From: Schistosoma mansoni
Taxonomy: Eukaryota > Platyhelminthes > Trematoda > Strigeidida > Schistosomatidae
Length of the DNA: 64,000 nucleotides
Assembly: GCF_000237925.1 (NCBI RefSeq)
Contig: NC_031497.1
Location: 6,379,295-6,443,294, forward strand
Reading direction: 5' to 3'
This document shows positions 11,741 to 23,300 of the stretch, in pieces (within the stretch, counting starts at the first letter, position 1; each line of letters begins with the position of its first letter). A program made the position numbers and the translations under genes. Below the pieces are notes generated by a model. The model ran no database searches, was not told where the DNA came from, and saw only the letters and a list, made by a program, of their open reading frames with translations.

Positions 11741-13169
11741 CTCATCATATTAGAGAAGGTATACTCATCTTTATTAATATCTATTTATTCATTATAGAAT
11801 TTAAAACAATACCAATATCATCTATTTAAATAAAGGAAAAAAAATTCCCTGTCATATTTATTCATTTCAGTTTTTTTTATTTTGATTTCATTATTGTTGT
11901 CAAGAGACTGAAATAATTTACTAACAGTTTTTTTGTTTTTTTTTTTAAAAAGGGGAGAAAAAATTTCAAATATAATTTGCCTTCTTCAACCGTTCTGATT
12001 ATACACAAACATATACATATATATATACTTAAATATTAATGAATATCTACTTACATAGTCTAGTTCATTCATTTTATTGTCTATCACTAAACTGAGAAAG
12101 GATAATCTGAGTCATATTTTTCTTCCTTTTTTTATTTTTTGGTAAAACTTTACATCATAAATATGTTACTAAGATAATCATTGATGTTTAGTTATAAGTA
12201 AACAGAAAAAAATAATTTTCTTTTTTTCAGAAGTGAAATAATTTGAAAGAAATTTGCACACATCATTGGACAAACATCATTTTGCATGTGTGTGTGTATG
12301 TGTATATAAGACGTTTTAGCATGTCATTTACACATCAGTTGGATGTGCAAATCATATAGATATATAATCTTCATAAACTACATTGTATATCCATAGTTAC
12401 TTATAGATTTCTTAATATATATCTAGATAATATTCTCTTTGTCTGGTTTATACTATTGAAATAGATATATATATTACTTTTAACTTGTTAGTAAACAATA
12501 ACTAAAAAAAGAATATAGAAGTTTATGATGGGATGATTGGCTCGATGTAATAATTTATATTAAGCCAATGAATAGAATTCTTCATTCATTGAACATGTTC
12601 AATGGATTCAATAAAAAATGTAAAACATTGGAAGGGAGATGGAAATCAACACAATTATTAACTGTTTATAATAATAATAATGAAAAAAAAATCTATTTTG
12701 TTTTTCTCCAATTGGACAGACAAGTAAATAAATAAATAAACAAATAGATAACTAGTAGATAAGCATTTCAAATTGAATATTAAATAATGAAAATTGAACT
12801 TTGATTGTTTCTAATGTACTTCATGAAATATGGTAAGCAAAGGTTCGATTATTTATTATAACTATTCATTTAATAAATATATAAGAATTTTCGTCTTAAT
12901 TAGAGCTAATAGTTTTACAGTATTTGGGCACCAAGTTGATGTAAAATATTAAATAGGAAGAATATATTTGTAAAATCTCAGTTGAATGAATTTGAAGTAT
13001 ATCCAAGGAAAAAAGCTTGGACCAGATTGCCAGGTGTAACGTTGGATTTATTTCAAATCCATTCGTTAAGGTTTTACAAACATATTCTTCCTACTTAATA
13101 TATTAATTTACAAAGTTAATTAATTCTATAGAGATATCAGTATATCTTTTTAAGGATGATTTTTTTTCA
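11741..13169. other. AT-rich sequence with poly-T runs and short microsatellites
   Basis: Contains TTTTTTT tracts, TATATA runs, (TAA)n near 12670 and a TAAA/ATAA run near 12727-12745. No gene seen. Confidence 0.4.
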
Positions 13170-13380
13170 TGATTTACTTGTTAACGAGACTAGTAAGTCC
13201 TGGGTTCGAATCTCGCGAGGCGAGGTCGTGGATGCACACTGCTGAGGAGTTCCACAATAGGACGAAACGGCCGTCCAGTACTTCCAGGTTTTCCATGGTG
13301 GTCTAGCTTCAAATGACTCATGATTTCAACCATAAAATTATTAAAATCTCCACAAAAAACCCCTTCTGTTAGTTAAGAAA
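13170..13380 (+). mobile_element. Family B hammerhead SINE, 5'-truncated
   Basis: It begins within the tRNA-like part (GAGACTAGTAAGTCCTGGG), has an intact B box (GGTTCGAATCT), the ribozyme, the GTGGTCTAGCTTCAA block and the 3' tail (TCCACAAAAAACCCCTTCTG). The A box and head are missing. Confidence 0.8.
13232..13284 (+). ncRNA. Hammerhead ribozyme, type I, family B
   Basis: Stem I CACUG pairs with CAGU(A)C-like sequence after the cleavage site. The core CUGAGGA (13242-13248) is complete. Stem II is GUUC / GGAC with one wobble and a 7-nt loop; GAA follows. Stem III is ACGG / CCGU and the cleavage triplet GUC ends at 13275. All core residues required for hammerhead chemistry are present; activity is predicted, not shown. 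Confidence 0.7.
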
Positions 13381-13977
13381 CAAATGAAAAGGTGACTTCA
13401 TAAATGTAGGATCTACAGAGCTACAGTTTTTTTCTCTAGACCAAATGAATTACAATTCAAGTATCTATATTCCAAACTTTAGTTAACTAACTAAATGATA
13501 AATATTTCGAAGTCGATGAATTTAAACACTGAATTATCAATATACATAGAAAATTTAAAATGAATTCAAACAGAGTCCATCAATGAGTTTTTAGTAGAAC
13601 GAACCTGACTTTAAAGTTGGGTAAGGAGACGTTGCATAACATGAAGTAGTATGTAAAATAGAATAATATGTGGTTTAAATATTTAAGCATTTTCCAGAAT
13701 AATTTTCGCCCTAACAACGATGATGACCATAAAATATCCGTTAATGAATATCAAAAATTTGTAAACGATTTTTTACTGGCTAGTACCAATTTTCCAGGAA
13801 TTACTACAACTGTTATTTTGCATATTAGAACTCGTTACCTTTGAATTTCGACTTCTTTTTGTTGGCTATATTGAACGCAGAGACATGTAATCCATTTAAA
13901 GTGCTCATAAGGTTTGATTTTGTGTGCGAAGCTACAGTTGTGCATCGTTATTAAGCCGTATGCTCATATAAAACAGT

Positions 13978-14475
13978 ACGGGGATTTGTCGAAATTGTAG
14001 AATCTTGACAGTTGAATTCACGACCATTGAATACTTGGAAGTACTGGACGGCCGTCATATCCCAGTCTGAGACTCCTCAGAAGTGCGCACCCACAATTCC
14101 ACACCAAAAAAGACTCGAGTCCAAGACATTTGTTCTCGAGTGAGAACGCTTCAACCCCCTAGATCAGTGAGCCGGTATCCAGCAGTGTTAATGTCTAATT
14201 TCAATCAATCCACGATCTTGCGCAACCCTTCATTAGACAATGGATGAAAGATTGAGTTTGATCATAAATAAATTGAAGTTAGACATTAACACCTTTGTAT
14301 GCCGAACCATTGGTCTAGAGGTGAAGAGTTCTCACTCGAAACCAAATGTCCTGGGTTAGAGTCCCTCTGATGTGGGGTCGTGGATGTGCACTGCTGAGGA
14401 GTCCCACACTAGGACGAAAAGGACATGCAGTGCTCCTAGGTTTTTAATGGTTATCTAGCTTAGATTGTGTTAATA
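13978..14475. mobile_element. Family B hammerhead SINE, head-to-head inverted pair, decayed
   Basis: The - strand copy (13978-14230) reads tail, ribozyme remnant, B box, A box and head leftward. The + strand copy (14270-14475) starts at the head (TTGAAGTTAGACATTAACAC) and runs to GTTATCTAGCTTAGATTG. Tails face outward. The - strand ribozyme has lost GAA. The + strand one keeps CUGAGGA and GACGAAA but the cleavage triplet is no longer GUC (CATGCAGTGC), so both are predicted to be inactive. Confidence 0.75.
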
Positions 14476-15790
14476 TAAAACAATTGTTTAGAGGTGTCTG
14501 ATCGTCCTCACTATGTTAATTTGTGACAAAATCACTATTAAGAATTTAATGTTACTATATCCTACACTAGATGATGTTTAGTTGGTTTTCTTTAATCAAT
14601 CAATTAAATTAATTTGTAATATACAGTATTATATCATACAATGAAAAATAACTCATTCCATTTTTAGATAAATAAAGTATACTGATACGTATAATTATAC
14701 TGATATTTAGCTGGTTTAATCATGGTAATCTTATTTTCAGTTAACATATACAAGAACATATATTTTTATGAAAAACAGTCTGTACATCAGTAGGTATCAG
14801 TACCAAGTTTTGGTTTGATATTTTTTTTGACTATGGTTTTGATCAGTACTTCGTTCAAGTACTGCGTTCTCTGTTCATCATCACATTTCATCCATTCATT
14901 AATTTGATTGTTACATTACTCGATTTCAACCATAGAATTATACATTTCAACTTCATTTCATAATTCATATTTAAGCAGTTGATCTAGAAAGTTTGATTAC
15001 TTAAAGTCATGTATCTATTCAACTATTTAATTGTAACATACAAAATAAAAAAAGTTTTCTTTCTGTGAATAGTTGTCTAGGGAATCTATAATGTGACTTT
15101 TGTTTATTGTATTTCATAATTTTTCTTTCGGTCAACATACATCTATTATTTTATATTACGATTAAGAAATATTATTTATCAAGTTAATCATTATTACTGT
15201 TAAGACCTGATAAGAGATGAAAGAGGGCAGAACCCTGGAAAAGGGAACATATATATAGTTCATTTTATATTACAGTAATTGTCTAGTTAACTTACTGAAT
15301 ATAAATAGTTAATAAGAGAGTGAATTTCCGATATATATATTCAAAGTTAATAACTGAAACTGGTCATCAGGTTGACATCAAGTCAGCATTGGTAGTATTG
15401 TACAAAAGCCTTCAAGAACGCGTACTAAGGTTTATTGAGGCCTTTAGTATACGGAAACTGAAACCCTCTTTATGTGTTCGAGAACAATTTATTCTTACCC
15501 TTAACCTAACCTGGTAATGCCGATTTATTACTCAGAGTGGTTATCACATTGTTTTTGTGTACTTTATTTATTTTCTTTCTTTGTTACGGCTTACCTTCAA
15601 TCTGTTTAGTTGACCTTTTAAATTTTCATATAAAAATGTCTTAACAAGTATGTTATGTGTGATCAGATTGTTCGAAATGTATTGCGTAAATATATCACAT
15701 AATTCTGATAAACTTTGTCTTCTCATTGCATTATCGTAATAACATTTTACTGATTATTAGATAAAAAGAAAATCCATGTATCGTAAGCAG
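14476..15790. other. AT-rich sequence, no supported exon
   Basis: This is where an upstream exon of the amine oxidase could lie, but no ATG-containing exon with a consensus donor in the required phase 0 could be singled out. Confidence 0.35.
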
Positions 15791-16315
15791 AGATAGATAG
15801 TGGCTAGCAATGGAATCCAGGACGCGCGTTTCGTCCTATTTGGAACTCGTCAGCTGGATGTACCTTCATCTAAGTGTTGACGTGCATTCCAGGACTCAGA
15901 CCCTGTAACGTTCACTTCAAACACTATTGCGTTATCCACTTAAATACAATATCAAGTGAATTTAAACTTCACCCCATTGCACAACCAAGTGGCTAGAAGG
16001 ACTCAGTAACTAAGTAGATAACGCAATGGTGTTTGAAGTGATCGGTACCGGTTTTGAGTCCCGGAGTGAGCTTCAACACTTAGATCCGGGTACATCCAGC
16101 TGACTAGTCCCAAATAGGACGAGACACGAGTCCTGGATTCCACTGCTAGCCATTATCTATCCTTGCTTATAATCTTTGTGAATTAATGCAATGTCGCGGC
16201 AATATGCACAGTATGCACATATACCAATAAAAGACTGGTCAATTGCAGTCCTAAACATAAAATGAAAGTTTCAAGTAAACAATACCAAGTGAATTTCATA
16301 TTTTCATTCTTTAAA
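15790..16315. mobile_element. Family A (Sm-alpha-like) hammerhead SINE: inverted pair followed by the 5' half of another unit
   Basis: 15797-15945 is a - strand copy of the 3' part (ribozyme, B-box region). 15945-16165 is a + strand copy from AAGTGAATTTAAACTTCACC through the tRNA-like part (ACTCAGTAACTAAGTAG; GGTTTTGAGTCCCG) to the ribozyme and the GCTAGCCATTATCTATCC tail. 16165-16315 then continues with the 5' half of a unit (GCACATATACCAATAAAAGA, GTCCTAAACAT). The 3' end of one unit is thus joined to the 5' half of the next as in a tandem satellite. Confidence 0.8.
15811..15863 (-). ncRNA. Hammerhead ribozyme, type I, family A (Sm-alpha type)
   Basis: On the - strand: stem I AUCCAG, core CUGACGA, stem II GUUC / GGAC with loop CAAAUA, GAA, stem III ACG / CGU with a CG loop, cleavage triplet GUC, stem I partner CUGGAU. 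Cleavage is predicted between 15821 and 15820. Sm-alpha repeats of schistosomes are known to encode active hammerheads of this form. The partner copy at 16091-16145 has a changed core (CUGACUA, GAGA) and is predicted to be inactive. Confidence 0.8.
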
Positions 16316-16784
16316 ATTTATCTTAATCATCAAAATTTTATTTTATGAAATAAATTTCCAACCAAATTTTGATTGAAATTGATCGTTAAGTTATACATTC
16401 TTTATTTAAGTGAATCGTATTTCAGTTGAGTAAATAAAAGGTAATGCGCTTTTTTTAAAACATTTTCATATCATCATTTCAGTCTGTTATTGTAGAACTA
16501 ACCATTTATTGTTGAATATATATATATTAAGAATAAATATTGTCCACTAATCAGTGAAATTGGTATTTAAGCGATTTTGAAGTTTACTAGATACTTAGGG
16601 AGCATTTATCGTTACTAGAAATATATATATGTGTTACTGAGGTAACGAACCAACCTAAGTTAGATAACCACTGAGAGGTCGGTTCACGATCTAAATAGAA
16701 TTCAACAAACTCCACAACCCTCATACTGATACAAATATATGTGTTTAATACACCATAATATTTTATGTAATATTTTAACTTTAC

Positions 16785-17090
16785 CAGTGGATGGATATAA
16801 GAAACAACTCATGGAGTTCTAGCAGAATGCCGTGATTAGTGGAGCTAAACTGTGCCGAGTGTGTGGGATATGGTCACGTCATGCGATGGATTGATTGCTA
16901 TAAAACGTTAACACAGTTGGATGCCATGTCAGTGATCTAGGAGTTAGGTATTCGCACGCGAGAGTGAAGGTCTTGGGTTTGATTCTCGCGTTCATGATTG
17001 TGGGAGCACATTACTGAGGAGTTCCATACAAAACAACCGTCCTATGTCTCGAGGCTTTCAATATTTGTCCAACTAAATCCTGTTCGTGAT
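16785..17090 (+). mobile_element. Family B SINE with long head, decayed ribozyme
   Basis: The head (CCAGTGGATGG...CATGGAGTTCTAGCAG) matches the full-length copy at 40125. The A-box region, a B box (GGTTTGATTCTC) and a degraded ribozyme (CACATTACTGAGGAGTTCC, then CCGTCC) follow. It ends less than 50 bases before the 3' splice site of the exon at 17137. Confidence 0.7.
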
Positions 17091-17136
17091 TAAAACTATG
17101 ATAATATTGAATATGTTTGCTTTTCTTTTTTTGTAG

Positions 17137-17333
17137 CCTGGAACAGAATTCAAATTGAAATCATCTAATGAAATTCATTATGATCAATATCATCAACTAT
17201 TAAATGTGGAAAGAGAATTGCCAGAAAATTCAAATTCACAAGAATTATCAATATTCAGTGACAAAACAAATATTGGGCCAAATAATGTTAACAATAATAG
17301 TGGTAGAAGTTTTCCTCAAAAAAATTGGTTGAA
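17137..17333 (+). CDS. Amine oxidase exon a: cytoplasmic N-terminal segment
   Basis: The acceptor (TTTTTTTGTAG) and donor (GAA|GTAAGT) are both strong. It encodes about 65 residues in phase 0 from [19 protein letters not shown] to FPQKNWLK. It ends two bases into a Lys codon that is completed by the first base of the exon at 24256. The start phase means a further coding exon must lie upstream. Confidence 0.75.
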
Positions 17334-20300
17334 GTAAGTAAATTTTTAACCCTGCATCAAAAGATTTGCTTGCAATAGTCGAGTATTAATTGACGAATGA
17401 CATACAAAAAAGAAATTAAGGGGGTTTTTTTATCTCAAAGTTAGTCGTTAAATACTCTAATGTTAATTTTTATCCACATTGAGCTAACCAATGTGCTATA
17501 ATGAGGGTTGAAGTTGTTTTGTATATACTATAGAGCCTTGCAAAACATTTGGCCATATTTCTGGAAAGATGATTTAATCTAGCTTACAGATAAACTGCAA
17601 AAGAGGTCCCCGTCGGCCTTGATATAACGACAAACGATGATACTTGACTGTAAAACTGTATGAATTCAAATGAAAATTTTGTTTATATTTTAAGAAGAGT
17701 ATAAGGTAACATAACAATTATTGAAAACTCTTTTATATTTAATGTCTATCTGATTGTAATTGGATTTGTGGTGATAGTTAACTTCAAGTTAGCAGTACTT
17801 CGCAACCTGTTATCTTTATTCAAACAACATCTAATTATAATAATAAAATAATTAATAACCCTTAATTAAGGAGAATCACTGATACCAAGTTAAGAGTTCT
17901 ATTGATTTTATTTAAATCCAGTGCCACATTGTCATAAAGATTTCCCCCAAAGGTCAGATTTATAATTCACTTTGTTTCACCGATTCTCAGCGTTATGTGA
18001 ATTCAAATTATTTATAAAGTTGACATAATTATCAGTGATGATAGTGAATGAGTCGAGACAGGAAATCTTTCTTAATTTAATTGATAACAAACTTATACAT
18101 AAACTTAATTCAGAAAAGAAGTATAAACAAACTAATCATTTTAAAACTTATTTGATTAAGATATAAAATGCAAACATTTACAAGATCCATGTAGTTGTTA
18201 AGGGAAAAGATGTTAATCTGATGAACAAACGAATTATACATTATGTATACATACTACTTTTTATTATCCTAAAGAAGGAAAGAATAAAGATTTTAGTAGT
18301 ATAGCATAAATTCACTTTGTTTTGTTTAGTTCTCATCCACTGCTTATAGACAGTAAAATTTAAAAACCATAATTACAAAATGGTTTCATATTATTCATAT
18401 GAAAGGGTTTAATTGAAAACTGACATAGTTACATATCAGTATAGTAAAACAAGAGTGTAGATAAATCTCAGAGACTAAACTAATATATTTTGTAATGAGG
18501 ATGATTGTAAGTACCTGATGAGTACTAAACAAAATAAAACAATTACGTGCTATTCTGTTAAAATCTTTGTTCTTACTCTCTTTTCAAAACTATGCATTAT
18601 AGCCCGAGTAAAGTAGATTGAATAAGAGAGATATTTATTGTATGATAGTGATGCTTAGCCTTGAAAAGAAAATATGTATATTAAAAAGATTACCGAATCA
18701 AAGAATACAAGAAAAACCTTGTATGTATGTATAGTTTCGTATAATGCAGCAACAGTTATTTAATTTTAAGTATGCTATTATCAGAAGGGTTTTTTGTGGA
18801 GATTTCAGTAATTTTATAGTTGAAATCATCGTTTTTAAAAACAAATAAACTTGAAGTTCTGATTGACAACTAAATAAATGATTTCGTTATGATTTCTAAG
18901 ATGATCACTTATCAAGATCTGTTATAACTATTTCGGAATTTTTACTTTTTATTTACTAGTTAACAAAATCAGAGATTAGAGTTGTAGATAAAAAACTCAA
19001 AAACAAGTGGTAACCAAAAAACACAGGAAATTTGGTATCCATGCTCATGTATATACATTTTATTACAAAGAGGATATCTTAGTTTAAGTCGTATACAAAT
19101 AATTATATTGTAAAGTAATTCCATTGATATTTTTAAATGACCATTAGGACTAAATAAACTGACTGAAGCTTCCAAAATCTTCTTTTAAATATAAAAAAAA
19201 TCTTAATTCTTATGAAGATACTAGAAAACGAATGACTATTTCATTCACTTACTATTGTTTGTTTGAATCATCCCATTGATGTTTAGGACTGCAAATGGTC
19301 ACTCTCTTATTTTTTGTGATTATTTTTCTGTTGTTTTTCTTTTTAAAGTAAAGAATATTTAGGTAAAAAATTTATTTTGCAAATACCGTAGGGGGGACAT
19401 AGAATGTAAATGCCAATCTTAAGATTTTTCCATTCATTTATTATTATTTCCTTATTTACTTCAAGTTTATTATAAAAACCGTTAGGGACTGTAAATATGT
19501 GAATATTTTGGAAACATAAATTTACATGTAACATATCCTTTCTATGGTAGTTAAGATTTATTGATAGAAAATACAATGAAGCCTCTAAATGAGATGAGTC
19601 GATACCGATCGTGAAGTATAACGCTGGTTATTATCAAGTAGCGGCATCAACACAATAGTTTATTTATGGTTCATAAAATATGACAATAAGATCAATGAAG
19701 ATACAGAATAAAATGAATTGGAATATCAGAAATCGTTAAGAGTTTCTTCACCAAATAGTGTGCTGATATATGGCTAGAATGTAAGAAATTCCGATAGTGT
19801 AAATGAGAGTAATATATACAAATAAACAATAATTTTTACAAAGTTAGTGACCAACCTTTACCATAACATACAGCAATATATGCATACACATGTATGGAAA
19901 ATATTAAACCGATCAAGATAATTTACAGCTCTAAATAACAACGGAGTCTATGATTAAGGTGGATGGTGGCTAGTAATGAAATCTAGGACGCGCGTTTCAT
20001 TCTATTTGGGACTCGTCAGCTGGATGTACCTGCATCCCAGGGTTGATGTTCACTCCAGTGCATCCAGCCGACGAGTCCCAGATAGGACGAAACGCACGTC
20101 CTGGATTCCACTACTAGCAATCAATCATATGTACTTGTAATACTCGTGACTTAAGGCAATACTGACGTAATCCGCAGAGAATACACTTATTCCAATAAGA
20201 GACTGATTAAATGGAGTCCTAAACAATAAATGGAAGATTTCATCAAACAATGTCAAATGGATTCTATAGCTAATTATAATAAATGAAAAGTACAAATCGA

Positions 20301-23300
20301 TAATGAGGTGATAGGTATAATAGCAAATAAATGAATAATAAACAACATGATAATATAAACAAACGTACTGACATAGAAAGTAGGTCAAATTAGTAACATC
20401 CCGTTAACTCTTCCTTGACTGAATAAGGCTTGATAAATGATTCTATTAAGTTTTCACAGATGTCTTCACAATTGGATTCACGAGTCGATCACTGATGTAT
20501 TTATTTATAGTTCCCCCCCCAACTTTACGTGTCGCCTCTTCACTCCTTACGTTGTTTAATTTGACTATTCGTATACAACTGTCATTACGTAATTATGTTG
20601 ATTATTTTATTATTAAGTTCTTTTTTTTTAAAGTTGTAACCTACATCAGTATATTTGTTCATGTTATCATGGTGTTTATTATTTATATATTTACTACTAT
20701 ATACCCATCACCTCATTATCAATTTGTACTTTTCGTGTAATTATACTTAGTTACGTAATTCGTTTTCATTGTTATCATAGAGTTGTAAATTATCCTGATT
20801 GGATTAATATTTTACTTATTTGTATGTAAAAATACATACGTATTGCTGTATATTGGGGTAGAGTCAGATAAATATTATTATTAGTAGTAGCTTCATTCAA
20901 TATTATGTTTTTGGTACAATATCGAATTTTCAGCACAAAGTATTTCAGCAAGTTCTTGTATCTTATTTCTTGATCGATATTGACGATAAATATTGAGTGA
21001 ACGTCAGATATTAGCATTTCAGAAGTCGACATCTGAATAATATTTATTCTTTTCAATGGATATTGCCAGCCATCACGATGTCTCCGACTGTACTTTTTTG
21101 TAACTTGTACAGCGAAAGGTCGTAAACTTTTCACCTGAATAGGTTATGCAATTAATTAATGATCTGTGAAAAAAAACAAGGAAGCAGAAAACTTGTTGAA
21201 TTGTCTAGATGGCAAGAACAGGTAGTCCAGATATTCAAGAAGGCCGTCCGGGTGTTATTCTGCTACTTGCTTTTCAATAATCATAAGTGACCTTTTTTCT
21301 TATGTACAAATGCAATAAAACTTATCTCCACTGCACAAAGCAGTGGCTGTCTGGATTTGATAGCTAAGTGGATCATTTTAAATGTATGAGTCTCGTTATA
21401 AACATCAACGCTAAATTGTAAGCATACCTAGTTAGAGAGTCCCGCCTGGGAACAAATGCTTAAAAGTAACTAATTCAGTAACAGTAATTAAGATAACCGA
21501 GAAAGTTTCTAAAAAAATGTACCTTTAAATTTTGACTAATTATCATTATATTTTAATAATTTTGCGTCAAATATCTGTTTCAAAAAAACACTTAGATCCC
21601 GTACAAACGTCATACATATATTTTGGTCTCTCTCATAGTTTACGGATCTGAACTAGTGCCAATCAATCATAATCTCAATACAACTTTATATATTTCAAAT
21701 AATGGAATACTGACTTCAGTAGACATATCAGAAATGAACTGAATTAATTAATACGATGTTGAAAAAACTAGTGGCACGTACATTTTTTCATCCAATGATC
21801 AAAATATTTCTGTGATATATTAAGATCACCTATTTGCATTTTGATAAATTTATTAATTAGAAGGGATTTTGTGGATCTTTCAGTATTTTCATAGTTGAGG
21901 AGTCCCACGGGAGGACGAAACGGCCGTCCAGTGTTTCCAAGTTTTCCATGGCGGTCTAACTTCAATTGACTCATGATTTCAGTTACTTGAAATAAACACT
22001 TCAACTTGTAATGGAAGACAGGGTGATCCTGAGAATAATTTTATTTGTCTAACTAATTGTATTGTGTAGATTATTATTAGTAAGTGAGAAAATTACACAA
22101 GAAATTATCTGAATCAGTTTATCTATGTCGGTAATATTAAATGCAGCTAATGTACGATACTTCTTCAAATAGGGGTGTCTTTATCAAATAACAGTTGAAT
22201 ATGTCTAGTGTGAAAAGTGTATGGGAAGAAAATCTTTCAAAGCTGTTTTGTTTTAATTTATTAGAATATTTTCTTTGTACGAGACCTCCCAATTTGACAT
22301 AGTGCATCTAATAAATATTCATTTGATTTTCATTGGTTTGTTTAGGAATATCTACACATTTATTCTGGTGTTATGTATTAAACTTTTGAAGACAGCTCGA
22401 AACAGATGTCTATGTATTAAAGTTTTTATTCATCAACGATTCATAACACTAACGATTTATTTGAAAAACATCTTCTATGCATATAATAGGCTATGTCAAT
22501 ATTATAACCTCACAGTCGATGTTGATCTGCTGTAGGACTGAAGAATTGAAGGTAAATGAATACATAGTAGTTAACAATATCATATGGTCTGGTAGTTAGC
22601 GCGAACTGAATTCAGTTGACCAGGTTGTAATATGGCCACTAGTCTAAGTTACTTTTTATTATTATGTACAAGGTTTTCATGTTATTCAGTTGAAGGTAAG
22701 TGGTAAGAAACCAATATTTCTTCCTAATTGACATTCATCAGCAAGGTGTATCAATAATCTTTTGATCCTATTTTAAGCAAATACCATGGAAACAATATTT
22801 CTAGTTTTAAATTCTAATGTACATTATTTACTATGTTTATTAAGACACTGTCAGATGGCTACTTTTTAGTAATCTATTCCAATTTATTAGTTTCATATTT
22901 CAATATGACTATTCAGTCATTCATGTGTACAATCAATAATTAAAGATGACTAGAATTGAAATATGTCTTTATTTAAATTCACTTGGTATTCTTTACTTGA
23001 AACTTTCATTTGATGTATGGGGCTGAGATTGATCAGTCTCTTATTGGCATATGTGCATAGTGTGTATATCGCCTCGATATTGTCTTAATTCACGTCATTA
23101 CACAAGCAAGTGGCTATCAGGACTCAGTAGCTAATTGGATAACGCAATACTGCTTGAAGCGAACGGTACTGGGTTCCAGTCGCAAAGTGAACATGAACTC
23201 TGAGATTCACGTATATCCAGCTGATGACAAGTCCCAAATAGGATGAAACGCACGTCCTAGATTTTTTAGTTGAGAAATGGTGCGTGTTCCAAATGCGGCT

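Noticed and set aside
20495-20740. Open frame rich in Ile, Phe and Tyr
   Set aside because: AT-rich intron DNA gives such frames by chance; no domain.
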